Assembly (NCBI GenBank): GCA_021229015.1
Contig: CM037792.1
Coordinates: 36,515,398 to 36,579,397 of the forward strand
DNA length: 64,000 nucleotides
Origin: Solen grandis
Lineage: Eukaryota > Mollusca > Bivalvia > Adapedonta > Solenidae
Direction of reading: 5' to 3'
Part shown: piece by piece, positions 50,775 to 58,264 of the stretch
Layout: each line of letters opens with the position of its first letter
How positions within the stretch are numbered: the stretch's first letter is position 1
Program-made: the position numbers and the translations under genes
Notes under the pieces: model-generated
What the model was told of the DNA's origin: nothing
What the model saw: only the letters and a program-made list of their open reading frames with translations
Database searches by the model: none

Positions 50775-51269
50775 GAGAGGGGGGGGGGGGGGGGGGGGGT
50801 AACCTAATGTCAATGGCTGTATTGCTGATTCAAACTTGTTATTAACATTTGATAAATTTATTAAAAAATGAAGAAAAGGAGACACAGAATTATTCTTATG
50901 GACGCACTGTCGAACCTAACACTCCGGAATGGGATTTATAACCCCTAAGGCCAAGGGCAGTAATAAAATACTTTCCAATTTCAAACGGCACTGACCTGTG
51001 TCTCTTATGTATGTCTCCAATATATTTCTTTAACAAATATTGACTGTCTACAAACACTTTGAGTACAATCAACTATGCGTTAAGGTTACCGTCGGTTAAA
51101 GGCACCTGACAAATCGGGCAGTATTCCATGGATGTGACATTATAAATCATTTTTTTTTTAAATTAAAGGTCGCGTATATAGACGCTCTGTAGACAAAAGA
51201 TGTAACCAAATTTGTAGTGTTTATTTATTGTATGTACTTGATGATGTGTATTGTACACGTCAAAAATAA

Positions 51270-51335
<66 letters not shown>

Positions 51336-51661
51336 ATGAGTCACATATATACAGTATTTAATATATGAAGTCTAAGATTTGAGATGAATTTTGCATCTGT
51401 ATATTTACAAGATTTTATCATATTTATCCATCCATCCATCCATCCATCCATCCACCCATCCATCCATCTTTGTTTCATCCATAGGACATCTCTTTAAATA
51501 TAATCGTTACAAAGACTTATGAAATCAATTACAGAATGTCAAACCAGTGCATTCTCATCACAGGGTTACGGTTACGTAACATGCAAAAGTAAAAGTTGGT
51601 CAGATTTCAAGCTTACTAAAATAAAACTTACCGGCTGTCCAGTATGCACCTGGTCACCCAT
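29204..51661 (-). CDS. SLCO4A1-like: SLCO/OATP organic anion transporter, 13 coding exons, complete
   Basis: Thirteen exons with consensus splice sites join in one frame to 2196 nt (731 residues plus stop); the family usually has about 640-750 residues. OATPs are 12-helix plasma-membrane carriers that exchange large amphipathic anions (bile acids, conjugated steroids, thyroid hormones, drugs). Visible marks are a ~105-residue acidic Ser-rich cytoplasmic N-terminus; TM1 from about residue 108; the loop GSGRQKARW (168-176) and PHF (194-196); the superfamily signature [13 protein letters not shown] (311-323); and a Kazal-like extracellular loop with ten cysteines (511, 515, 517, 526, 537, 541, 554, 556, 573, 577) and a sequon at N564. 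The last exon has the PGPI and CIIW motifs, TM12 and a short tail. The long N-terminus and the CGYW, AGATE and MSR motifs resemble the OATP4 group; that assignment is by memory of family sequences. Intron phases in order are 0,1,1,1,2,1,1,1,2,0,2,1. Confidence 0.96.
29775..29885 (+). mobile_element. SINE family C, 3' fragment
   Basis: GCCCAAAGTACAGGTCCAAG and GTCGAGAAGGACTAGTAGTA match the 3' half of the 62695 copy; in SLCO intron 12, reversed relative to the gene. Confidence 0.6.
30253..30317 (-). CDS. SLCO4A1-like: SLCO exon 12
   Basis: Acceptor CTATTTCAG, donor G/GTAACT, phase 2 to 1, 65 nt. It encodes [20 protein letters not shown] followed by LLG, matching the R-C-V-x-x-x-x-R-x-x-ALG block of the family. 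Confidence 0.93.
30395..30692 (-). mobile_element. SINE family B copy in SLCO intron 11
   Basis: GTTTGTTTGTTAATGTCCCA, GAGACAATGTCTACTTGAGACAG, CACAGTAGTATAACGC and ACGGCCGGGGAACGAACCCA in family order, tRNA head at the right. Confidence 0.85.
30792..30964 (-). CDS. SLCO4A1-like: SLCO exon 11
   Basis: Acceptor TTTTCAG, donor AG/GTCAGT, phase 0 to 2. It encodes the last four loop cysteines (ECTC, GKC, SC), then the helix [18 protein letters not shown] and PAVAATLR. Confidence 0.95.
32010..32160 (-). CDS. SLCO4A1-like: SLCO exon 10 (Kazal-like loop)
   Basis: Acceptor TGTTCTAG, donor AAG/GTATGT, phase 2 to 0. It encodes most of the Kazal-like domain: [20 protein letters not shown]. Six of the ten loop cysteines are here. 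Confidence 0.96.
32730..32990 (-). mobile_element. SINE family B copy in SLCO intron 9
   Basis: TTTGTTTGTTGGGTTAAAAG, GTATACTTGAGACAAATATAG, TGCCACACTGCAGTATCACG and CGCGGCCGGGGATAAC. The head is broken off after the B-box region. Confidence 0.85.
33086..33281 (-). CDS. SLCO4A1-like: SLCO exon 9
   Basis: Acceptor TACTGCAG, donor AG/GTATTG, phase 1 to 2. It encodes the glycine-rich helix [14 protein letters not shown], the loop [10 protein letters not shown], the next helix ([15 protein letters not shown]) and the start of the large extracellular loop. It is more GC-rich than the surrounding introns. Confidence 0.95.
33490..33690 (-). mobile_element. SINE family A, degenerate copy upstream of SLCO exon 9
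   Basis: AACCACCGACCTACCGCAAG, CCAGCTGGAAAGC and TTTCTCACATGAAA in reversed family A order; located about 210 bp upstream of exon 9 in intron 8. Confidence 0.7.
34420..34522. mobile_element. Small inverted-repeat element, ~103 bp
   Basis: TTATGACTGGCGGCTACCAT is repeated inverted as ATGGTAGCAGCCAGTCATAA. In SLCO intron 8. Confidence 0.6.
35187..35276 (-). CDS. SLCO4A1-like: SLCO exon 8
   Basis: Acceptor GTTGCAG, donor G/GTAAAC, phase 1 to 1, 90 nt. It encodes [19 protein letters not shown] and GWASMLTG, the conserved F-P-K-x-x-x-x-QF block after TM7. Confidence 0.95.
37110..37286 (-). CDS. SLCO4A1-like: SLCO exon 7
   Basis: Acceptor TTTGCAG, donor G/GTAACT, phase 1 to 1. It encodes the large central cytoplasmic loop (basic KRVRETR, then [15 protein letters not shown]) and enters TM7 ([14 protein letters not shown]). 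Confidence 0.95.
37819..37940 (-). CDS. SLCO4A1-like: SLCO exon 6 (OATP signature)
   Basis: Acceptor TTTAAAG, donor CA/GTAAGT, phase 2 to 1. It carries the diagnostic signature [13 protein letters not shown] at residues 311-323, followed by the hydrophobic helix [14 protein letters not shown]. Confidence 0.98.
38365..38485 (-). mobile_element. SINE family C copy in SLCO intron 5
   Basis: Minus strand: CGTGGCCCAGTGGTAGC A box and GGTTCGAATCCCG B box, then TACTGGTTCAACC. Confidence 0.7.
38601..38703 (-). CDS. SLCO4A1-like: SLCO exon 5
   Basis: Acceptor TTTGTAG, donor AG/GTAAGT, phase 1 to 2. It encodes [20 protein letters not shown] and a short extracellular stretch, matching the GPA-GY-GG helix of OATPs. 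A compound ATC/CAC microsatellite starts about 10 bases upstream of the acceptor. Confidence 0.95.
38714..38935. repeat. Compound microsatellite in SLCO intron 4
   Basis: GAT runs, then ATC runs alternating with three copies of a CTTTTTCCTCA(TCACCC)CCACCACCACC unit. The GAT and ATC runs are complementary and could pair. Located just upstream of exon 5. Confidence 0.95.
38942..39012 (+). mobile_element. SINE family B, 3' fragment
   Basis: CGTCTCCAAATGACTGAAAT, ACTGTCGGTGGGACGTTAAA and a CAAA tail. Confidence 0.8.
40081..40245 (-). CDS. SLCO4A1-like: SLCO exon 4
   Basis: Acceptor ATTGCAG, donor G/GTATGT, phase 1 to 1, 55 codons. It encodes a short extracellular Ser/Cys stretch and the helix region [17 protein letters not shown], followed by [16 protein letters not shown], a strongly conserved OATP segment. 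Confidence 0.97.
40746..41312. mobile_element. MITE with ~44-bp inverted ends in SLCO intron 3
   Basis: The left end TATGGTGGCATACTCTTGCT-ACCACTTAACCCCTTAGTTTTCAT pairs with the right end, whose complement begins TATGGTGGCATTTTCTCGCC-ACCACTTAACCACTTAGTTTTCAT. About 37 of 44 positions match. The interior is AT-rich with repeated TTTCACGAAA/TTTCATGAAA motifs. In the intron upstream of exon 4. Confidence 0.88.
41947..41974. repeat. C-run and (TC)n
   Basis: About 14 C followed by TC repeats in SLCO intron 3. Confidence 0.9.
42157..42375. repeat. Three 73-bp tandem units in SLCO intron 3
   Basis: GGCAACACTCGGTATAATTC begins at 42174, 42247 and 42320, an exact 73-bp period. Each unit contains CTGACCAATCAG (a CCAAT box within a short inverted repeat, paired with TGACTGGTTAG). 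The units are nearly identical, suggesting recent expansion. Confidence 0.95.
42865..43056 (-). mobile_element. tRNA-derived SINE abutting SLCO exon 3
   Basis: Minus strand: TTTAAGTGGTATGGCACACG (A box) and GGTTCCGGGTTCGAGTTCTG (B box), about 35 bases downstream of the exon 3 donor at 43090. The rest runs to about 42865. Confidence 0.65.
43091..43372 (-). CDS. SLCO4A1-like: SLCO exon 3
   Basis: Acceptor ATATTCAG, donor G/GTGAGA, phase 1 to 1, 94 codons. It completes TM1 and encodes TM2 and TM3. The OATP landmarks [27 protein letters not shown] and MAMPHF are visible. The donor is followed within 40 bases by a tRNA-like SINE. Confidence 0.97.
43420..43510. mobile_element. Possible Tc1/pogo-type terminal fragment
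   Basis: ACAGTAAAATCCCGATAACTCGAG with further CGAAT/ATTCG motifs resembles ends of pogo/Tigger-like elements; no second end seen. Confidence 0.35.
43693..43927 (-). mobile_element. SINE family A, full-length, in SLCO intron 2
   Basis: Same structure as 5285-5575: TTTACCGTCGCTTCGACAGT at the left (tail), AATTACAGGTGGAGGAAGAC, CCGACCTACCGCAAGCCAGC, B box complement GGGATTCGAACC, A box complement TCGACCACGGAGGC. Confidence 0.9.
43990..44460. repeat. Three tandem units of ~158 bp in SLCO intron 2
   Basis: GAGTTA(T/C)(G/A)GTT recurs near 44013, 44173 and 44330. Units share CACTTCTC, CATCTGTTTA, AAGTCAATAC, TTTTCGAGTTATG and GGGAGATAATT. The array ends with GGACGGACCGACCGACTGAC. Confidence 0.88.
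44478..44514. repeat. C-run and (CA)n microsatellite
   Basis: About 15 C then nine CA units in SLCO intron 2. Confidence 0.9.
44742..44930 (-). mobile_element. SINE family B, head-truncated, SLCO intron 2
   Basis: GTTTATTGGGTTTAACGTTC, GGAGACGATGTCTACTTGAG, ACTGCAGTATTACGCCGTAG and TATCCTGACACCGGGCCAAC; stops before the tRNA-like part. Confidence 0.85.
45525..45790. repeat. Two ~122-bp direct units with GC-rich border, SLCO intron 2
   Basis: TTAAGCAACTGTCCAAATAT and TGAAGCAATCCA recur 122 bp apart. The right border GCGGACGCCCGACGCCCGCC resembles borders of the other arrays. Confidence 0.75.
46014..46281. mobile_element. MITE with ~50-bp inverted ends, Tc1/mariner-like, SLCO intron 2
   Basis: Left TACACTCAAAAGAATTTCTA-AACGTCC-(AC)CTAGATT. 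The right end's complement reads TACACTCAAAAGAATTTCTA-AACGTCC-TCATCTAGATT. The first 27 bases are identical. TA at both borders suggests a TA target duplication. No transposase. Confidence 0.93.
46328..46658 (-). CDS. SLCO4A1-like: SLCO exon 2
   Basis: Acceptor TTTTGCAG, donor G/GTACCT, exit phase 1. It encodes residues 11-120: a cytoplasmic, acidic Ser/Thr-rich region ([10 protein letters not shown] looks like a CK2-type cluster), then CGYWSC and the start of TM1 ([13 protein letters not shown]). The Cys-Gly-aromatic-Trp motif just before TM1 is typical of OATPs. Confidence 0.95.
46722..46850 (-). mobile_element. SINE family C copy beside SLCO exon 2
   Basis: Minus strand: CCAAGGATCAGTGGCAGCG, GGTTTGATTCCCGGTCGTGG, then AAAGTACTGGTCCAACCCAT. 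Located ~65 bp upstream of the exon 2 acceptor. Confidence 0.75.
47455..47645 (+). mobile_element. SINE family B, 3' part, SLCO intron 1
   Basis: CCGGTATCAGGATAACGTGAC, GTGTGGTATTATGCC, AAATGGCTGAAATACTGTTG and a terminal CAAA repeat; opposite orientation to most copies. Confidence 0.8.
47921..48147 (-). other. Unassigned exon-like frame with hydrophobic start, SLCO intron 1
   Basis: After an acceptor-like TTTCTCAG the frame reads a hydrophobic segment ([17 protein letters not shown]), a basic patch (MKKKF) and a Cys-containing part with three N-glycosylation sequons (NNS, NMS, NGT), then a donor-like GTGAGA next to a TGA. It is on the same strand as SLCO but the domain is not part of OATPs. 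It could be an alternative exon, a nested gene fragment or chance. I do not recognise a family. Confidence 0.25.
48920..49180. repeat. Very AT-rich tract with T-run and (TTA)n
   Basis: ATTATT and TTTATTATTTT units, about 20-30 T near 49011-49040, then TTA repeats at 49139-49172. Confidence 0.9.
49210..49600. repeat. Dispersed-repeat-like block with GC-rich border, SLCO intron 1
   Basis: GTGACCAAGTTTGGTAAAGA and ATGGGCATAACTCCGGAGTG have the phrasing of the other ~160-bp arrays; ends with CGCCACCCGCCCACCCGC. Assignment by resemblance only. Confidence 0.4.
50446..50540 (-). mobile_element. SINE family A, 3' fragment with GTT tail, SLCO intron 1
   Basis: GTT run, then TTTACCGTCGCTGCGACATC and GACGTCCAGTGAATTACAAG; the head is lost. 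Confidence 0.8.
50741..50800. repeat. (GA)n followed by G-run
   Basis: GA units pass into about 22 consecutive G, a potential G-quadruplex-forming tract. Confidence 0.95.
51270..51335. repeat. (ATCT)n(GTCT)n compound microsatellite
   Basis: About eight ATCT units then eight GTCT units, in SLCO intron 1 about 300 bp downstream of exon 1. Confidence 0.95.
51426..51470. repeat. (ATCC)n microsatellite
   Basis: About eleven ATCC-type units with one interruption. Confidence 0.95.
51632..51661 (-). CDS. SLCO4A1-like: SLCO exon 1 (start codon)
   Basis: Ten codons ([10 protein letters not shown]), then the donor GTAAG. The ATG has A at -3 and G at +4, a good initiation context. The donor phase (0) fits the next exon 4.97 kb downstream. 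A TATA-like run (TATATATTA on the minus strand) lies at 51694-51702, but its distance to the ATG leaves almost no 5' UTR, so a further upstream non-coding exon is possible. This short exon is the least secure of the thirteen. Confidence 0.7.
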
Positions 51662-53170
51662 TTTCTAATTCTTCAAAGTCTTTTTTATCCTGATAATATA
51701 TACTGCTAATTCCACTTCTCCACACTATTTTATTATTATGCTCTCCTTTATCACCTGGGTGTCAAAATACTATCTCGAAGTACCCGAGTTAGTTCTGATG
51801 TCCAAAACGTATCACATCAGTTTTTATTTCAGTTTTAATCTCATTTGATCTGAATGGGAAAATACAGGGAGTTGGGACTATTTAAGAGATATGGATGAAT
51901 ATGCCCATTGAAGTCCTACACACAAAAGCTGATAAGCGTAAAAAAACAATAGAATTTTATCTATACACAAGGACTGACTGTTCAATCCGGAGTCATATTA
52001 CTCACATAGCGGTTATAGGTTTTAAAATAGCTCACCATCCATAAGATAAACAATCTGTAGGATAAATATATCGAATGTAGAAGGGCTCTTGTCCAGTGAG
52101 GTCATTCAATTACGTATTAGAAATTCCGTAAAAAAATCGTGAGTGGGCATCATCTGTGAAAGTACGCTAAAATCATTTTATTTTGTTGGAGTTTAATTTC
52201 GCTGACATTAAATTTCGTACATGCGTGTTTTCAACGAAATTTAGTGGGTAGATTATATTCTAGAATGTAAGAAGCCTATAAAATATACGTTTGTCGATGG
52301 GCTAATTATCATCCACGAAATCAACGAAAAGTAATTCCTTCTGACGAAATATAGTGATGTTTAATGCAATTGTAATTTGCGAAAGTTCATTAAGTATAAA
52401 GTGTGACATTGTCAACTCATATTACCGTTATATTTGCACTGCGAAACATTTCGCATTTATATATAGTAAGGACATGTGTTCTTAATTAGCAATGTCTTGA
52501 CATTGCACTTAAGTCAAGTACAGCGTGTTATTCAAACTGGAGTCCACGTATTAAATTATCACATTCATTTATGCTAATTTATCAGTCGTAATGCGAACTT
52601 AATCTCACTCGAACCTTACAACGTCCGGTATGTAAATGATATCGTTTTATACACTTGGAGCTTGGTCACGTCTTCGAGCTGACACCTTACGGGCAATTCG
52701 CCCTGGATCGAGCTAAATTAATAAATTTCGTGCATGATTTATACTTCTGCAATAAAAACCATTGCAGGTCAATGGTTTTCAAACTAGTTACTATTGATAC
52801 GACAGAATGCTAAATCACACATAAATATCCATACTGCCAAATCCATTTGAAAATGTGCACTTTCTATTCCTGTGGAGGCACGTTATAATTTGTTAACTCC
52901 AGTTTGTCACTTCACATGTAATCCAGACACACGGTGTACTATTTATGACCACATTAACAGGACGGGCCGACAGACAGACACGGTGTAACAATACATGATA
53001 AGCCATTAGCACACGGCTCGGCAGTAGCCTTTTCATATTTCACAATGGTGGGCTCCTTTGACCTTAAAATAATCCCCCACTAGTACGACAATAATATTGT
53101 TACATAGATATGGTTTGGTCCGTCAATTGTGAAAACATTCTTACAGTTCGAATATTGTTGACCGATAGAA
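51662..53170. other. Upstream flank of SLCO; diverged MITE M1-like copy near 52170-52370
   Basis: AAAATCATTTTATTTTGTTG, TTAAATTTCGT and ATCATCCACGAAATCAACGAAAA recall family M1 with heavy divergence. No exon is supported. The promoter is expected here but cannot be placed. Confidence 0.45.
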
Positions 53171-53175
53171 AGTTA

Positions 53176-53178
<3 letters not shown>

Positions 53179-53210
<32 letters not shown>
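53179..53210. repeat. (GA)n microsatellite
   Basis: About fifteen GA units. Confidence 0.95.
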
Positions 53211-53213
<3 letters not shown>

Positions 53214-53885
53214 AAAACGAACGGACGGAGAGACGGATATATAGATGTATAGATATAAAAGCCGGAAATGACATAACAAAACAAATGACGAACCAGTAAA
53301 AACGGTTAGTACCATTTGTTTTTTCTTAGCTATAATTGGTATATGTATTTCCTGTAACAAAACCCAGGACTTTCTTAAATAATTTGTTGCGGTAATCCTA
53401 CATATTGACCGAAAAGTCCCCTCTTTCTCTACCTAAACCTGCTTTTAAATTACGATGTCCTCTAATTTTACAAACCTAGGACAATAACAAAATCCCCCAG
53501 GCCGTTTCAGGTAAACGCATACAATTAAAATGGCTGTAGAGTCAGCCCTTCAATTATGGGGGATATAAATGGGCTTCTTTTAGTCAAGGGTGATTTTGTT
53601 CTATCCAGCTAATTTTGGAACGGGCAATAAACCTTTCCAATTTTAAGCAGTGAAACTTAAGGCCTGCCTTTTACGTTCACCAGTATCATGCATGTGTTCT
53701 TTTGTGTAAACCAGGTCAACGACTGACTACCTATTATCCCAGTGAGTCAATTATAATACAAAACATCTGCAAACACAGGAATGGTAAACTGCAAACATAC
53801 ATTTTTTTCAAATGATCACCAGAAAGTCGTGACATTACTTCAATGGATATTTAGTCATGCATACTACATAATCATACATTAACAG

Positions 53886-53910
53886 GTGTGTGTGTGGGGG
53901 GGGGGGGGGG
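53886..53910. repeat. (GT)n and G-run
   Basis: Four GT units then about 14 G. Confidence 0.9.
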
Positions 53911-54033
53911 CATCCCCGGGACCGGGGACACAGATCGTCTTCAGGCGGGTTTCAAACACCATAAGACTTTTGGTAGGAAAATACATTGTAACTGTTGAGA
54001 AAGCACCACATTTGGTTTTTATGGATAGCTATT

Positions 54034-54037
<4 letters not shown>

Positions 54038-54076
<39 letters not shown>
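54038..54076. repeat. (AG)n microsatellite
   Basis: About nineteen AG units; the Ser-Leu/Arg-Glu open frames over it are artefacts. Confidence 0.95.
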
Positions 54077-54079
54077 ATA

Positions 54080-55540
54080 ACTATTTCTCAACTGACCACA
54101 TCTTCTGTTGCCTTCACAACTGGTTCTGGCGTTAAATCCGCTGTCATGACGAGGTAATGAGCATCCGTCGGACGTAATGTAGCACGAAATCCGTCGGAGT
54201 GAGAACACACTGACTATATAGAAGCGATGATTGATATTTTCCCTGATGGACACTGAACGTTTTTCAAGCAACCTCGATTGCTTAACACTTCTGGAAATGT
54301 TAGGATGGCACGTGCTCTCCTTAACTAATTGCTGATTGATTTTTTTTTGTTTTCGTGCGGTTGGGATAAAGAACTTTCTGCTGAGAGATGAAAAAGTTTG
54401 ACCTTCAAAAAAGAATTATTCCACTCAAAAAAGAGCATTAAGATTAACAGTCTATCCACATTAAGTTAAACAGTGTAAATATAGTCTAACAGCTTGAAAC
54501 ACGTAGGCCGTTTCCACGGCCTGTTGGTCAACCGTTAAATTAAATAGACCCATTTTCCAGAACACTTTGCCTTTAAACACACATTTTTTTGTGTATGAAC
54601 GGTATGGTAAATGCTGTATTTATAAAGGAAATGCTTAGTTTGAGTTTGCATGTGTTTCTTTTTAAGTTTCAAATCATTTTTGTATCTTCTTCTAATTATC
54701 TTTTTTAAAAAAAAAAAAAAAAATCCAATACCGATGTCACTTCTACTATACAACTGCTGGTAACGTTATTAAGCTTTGATAACTGTTTTAATTGAAGTAC
54801 GCAATAAACGTCACACGTTTGGGAACCATCCTTGTTTTGTTACCAGAATTCTTGGATTATAGTGGGCACTAAAGTAATGAAAGATTTTAATCTTATCCTC
54901 ACTAAGTTTCTCCAGGTACAAACAATACTGGAAATTATTACAGAACCCTAAACAACTGAAGGAAACATTCCATGTTTCCGCATACAGTTGGTTTAAATGT
55001 CATATCTTCATTCCAACCACCAGTCTTAGAGTTAATAACGAGTACTTGTTCAACAAATCACTACGCAGTTTTCATTCAGTCTTTTCAGGTTTCATGATAT
55101 ATCCATCGGAGGTATGTAATGTAATCCGAATACAAACATATTCACACCCCGTCAAACACATACGTATTCAAGCAAATATATATTTTCCCATATTGCAAAA
55201 TGACAATGCGTCAGTACATTGTATTTAAAGTATAAAAGTAATTTTAAGCAATATAACTAAACCATAATGAAACATAATTCGGCTCTCGTGTTCTGTGGTA
55301 TCCAAACGTGATTATACGAGAACCATGACTCAGAAAAAAGCCATATAAAACATTCACATAGAACTAATTAAAACCCTCAAAATCTATGATAATCCGCAGA
55401 ATATAAGCGTTACAATCCTTCATGTAAAATCTGCATAATACAGAACACAGAGCAATACACGCTCACAAAAGAACTAACTCACTATGGATTAAGACAATGC
55501 ATTTCTAATCCGAATAGCATTTGTCTTTTTTTCAGTCACG
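54080..55540. other. Intergenic, nothing recognised
   Basis: AT-rich with an A-run near 54705; no exon or repeat family is supported. Confidence 0.45.
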
Positions 55541-55551
55541 TATTTATCGAT

Positions 55552-55557
55552 TTTATT
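55552..55557 (-). terminator. AATAAA poly(A) signal candidate
   Basis: AATAAA on the minus strand shortly after the stop of the frame at 55599-56054. Common by chance in AT-rich DNA. Confidence 0.3.
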
Positions 55558-55598
55558 GTCCAATCCCCCCCAAAAAGGTCCAAGGCGTTGGAACTAAT

Positions 55599-56054
55599 CT
55601 AAACGCGCATTCCTTTAAGACGCGCTAGTTTTCGTCGTATTACAGTGGCACAAAGCGCTCGGGTTCTGTGCAGCAGTTCTTCAGTCTCCCCGGTATAAGG
55701 GAACTCAACAATAAGCCCAGCCAGCAGTGGCTCTGATACACACACAGTGCTGGGGGTTTCGTGTGAAACTGTCCCAGATTGCGGTTCATTTTTGTCGACG
55801 TTCACATTTAAGTAGGACTTAAAATTAGAAGAGGTCACCGCTGCTAGATATGTGGTAGCTAGTGGAAAATAGCTCGTCTGGATCATCTGGATAAGTGTGC
55901 GTACAGAACAACAGGGGCTTGGGAATACTGACCTCCATAGAAATCTGAGGGAGTCATTATTTGTTAGGTTTTCTATCATCATACGTATTTGCTGAGTCAT
56001 CATCATCAATAAACACATAAACAACGAAACGACGACAAAAAACAACAACAACAA
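55599..56054 (-). CDS. Unassigned open frame, possible terminal exon
   Basis: A 151-codon frame, the longest in the window, with mixed composition and no low-complexity bias after the first ~20 codons. It reads WRSVFPSPCCSVRTLIQMIQ, then ...KSYLNVNVDKNEPQSG, SEPLLAGLIVEFPYTGETEE and RALCATVIRRKLARLKGMRV. Acceptor-like CAG sites occur early (CTCAG/ATTTC). A canonical AATAAA lies at 55552-55557, about 45 nt after the stop. I recognise no domain. It could be a last exon of an unseen gene, or chance. Confidence 0.35.
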   Translation of the reverse strand: MLLLFFVVVSLFMCLLMMMTQQIRMMIENLTNNDSLRFLWRSVFPSPCCSVRTLIQMIQTSYFPLATTYLAAVTSSNFKSYLNVNVDKNEPQSGTVSHETPSTVCVSEPLLAGLIVEFPYTGETEELLHRTRALCATVIRRKLARLKGMRV

Positions 56055-56059
56055 AAAAC

Positions 56060-57080
56060 AAACAAAAAAACACCACCACCAAAAAACAACAAAACCAGAA
56101 AAAAAGGAAATGTAAATAAAGCAAAACGTAAAATAAGTATGGGGGGAAACGTTAATGAGAAATTACATGTGAAGTAAAAGTGGAAACGCTTAATTGTGAG
56201 AAACTGTTAAGCGATAGTTTCATTCACACGCGCGCACACTTGTATGCACGCATGCACCTCTTTCTCTCTCTCTTTCTCTCTCTCACACATGTATATCGTT
56301 GCCGCGTGAACACCGAGCTTTGTAGAGCACTGGTAAAATATAATTCAACATAGCTGAGATATTTAGGCCAACCTCTGGTAAATTGCCCGCAAAATTAGAT
56401 AAGCCAGTTTTGAATCGGAGCTATCACACATCGGTTGAAAATGGGCAGTCTTTGTGCCAGCACGCATGTCTGCGTAAACTCTTAATTAAAGGGTTATTCT
56501 CGTATTTAGTTTTTCGTTTCGTATCCGTAACTGTAATTAAGCCTTTCGCCATAATTAACTTCATATGATAAGTGCTTAATTGTAATGTATGTTAACATTT
56601 TCTATGCCATACCAACTTAATTATTTCTAATAGCTCAACAATCCACTGATGTACTTTTACAAAATATCAGAATTCCGTCATTCATTTAAATTTCATACAC
56701 GGTTGGATAAAAAACAGAAACTTTTTTTGTGGTTTTCGTGAAGTGATTGTGGATGTTAAAAAAGGGGTGGGTGTAAAAAAAGGGGGGGGGGTGTCGGCTA
56801 CGCTTAATTAAAGCTGTCCTAAATATGAAGAGTACAAAGTACACATGTATATAAACTATATATATAAAATAACGTCTCTTAGTCTAGTAATTAAGTAGTC
56901 TTCAAGTACACGAGCCATAACGGACCGGTTGTGGGTATGAAAGACTAGCGTATGTTTGTTTGCTTGCTCGTATTATTATATTATCGTATATTCATCAATA
57001 TTTCATTTATTTTGGGACTTAGTTTAGTCTAAACTTATTTATTTCATGTCGATTTGAAAACAACTCTTTACAATCTAGAC
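56060..57080. other. Intergenic with a (CT)n tract at 56258-56285
   Basis: No exon is supported. A G-run is near 56783. Confidence 0.5.
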
Positions 57081-57084
57081 TAAT

Positions 57085-57222
57085 CCATCTCGGAGGTTCC
57101 TGAATTGGACCAGTACTTTGTGCCTGGGAAAGTCATGAAAAATAATTACCCGAACAAGATTCGAACCCCCCACCCTCGGAGCTGAAGTCTTGTACGTTAC
57201 CAGAGGACCACGGTTCCCATGT
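57085..57222 (-). mobile_element. SINE family C copy
   Basis: AATTGGACCAGTACTTTGTG, GCCTGGGAAAGTCATGAAAA and B box complement AAGATTCGAACCCCCC, A box complement ACCAGAGGACCACGGTTCCC. Confidence 0.8.
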
Positions 57223-57334
57223 AAGAACTCATGACGTTTACATGACACACAGTACAGTATATAACATAACTTCATCACATCACGTTCATATTTACACGGG
57301 TACATATAAAACGTGATGCATATAACATTCCAGC

Positions 57335-57545
57335 ACGTGACATGTGGAATAAAACCACACCCTGTCACATTATACTTCTACCGGGCCATCCAGTTCAGGT
57401 AATACCTTGTATATATGCTGAGTGCCAAGCAAGGGACTATTCTAGTACCATTTTTAAGTATTTGGTATGTCAAGGCCAGGGATCGAACCCACGACATCTC
57501 GATTCCGGTGCGGGCGCTCTAAACACATGGCCAGCAGAACCGATA
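57335..57545 (-). mobile_element. SINE family B, tail-truncated copy
   Basis: ACATGTGGAATAAAACCACACC, TACCGGGCCATCCAGTTCAG, TGCTGAGTGCCAAGCAAGGG and GGGATCGAACCCACGAC. Confidence 0.85.
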
Positions 57546-57724
57546 ATGCATTTTTCAATAACCCCCTCCCCCTAAATAACCATCCCAAAAGATCAAAATG
57601 GCATATAATACGTGTTCAAATTGATAAATGTTTCATGTTCAGGAAACCACTTCTTGGCCCTAGATAGAAAGTTCATATTACTAACACATCAGATCAATCA
57701 CTTCCTCCATTTCTCCGAAATCTT

Positions 57725-57915
57725 CCGGGTTTAGTCGGGGATTGCCGAATAGGTATGGGTGTCATAATAATCTGACCGGATGTGGGTATCATATCACGTT
57801 TACGGCATTATACTGCACAGTGCATCTGCATTATATCCGTTTCAAGTCGACATAGTTTCCTAATGACTCTTCCGAAATAAAGTGTCAGTGTGACGTTTAA
57901 ACAAAGAACTGAGGT
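57725..57915 (+). mobile_element. SINE family B, degenerate, reversed
   Basis: CTGACCGGATGTGGGTATCA, CATTATACTGCACAGTGCAT and GTGTGACGTTTAAACAAAGA, family B in plus orientation. Confidence 0.6.
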
Positions 57916-58264
57916 TTCATATACCACAGTTTTGACCAGTGATTCGCGATCCAATATCGCTTAATTTCCCCTCGCATGGGATTTAGTCATATTCATATCT
58001 GATATAGCTTAGGTGGAATCAATATTTCAAGGAAATGACAAATGGATTTTCGTGTATACACATTTCCGTTTTCGAGAACAAAACCTGTTACTGTACTTAA
58101 GGTTAAGTATGATATCCAAGCCCAGTCAAAAATGGCCAATGGATTAAACGGGAATTTGAGTATGATATTTAAGTGTTCGAAAGCTCCTAATTAACGAAAC
58201 TCAGTTTTTTCTCAAGTCAACATCAATCTAGAGATAAGGCGTTTTGTAAGAATGTTAGCATGCC

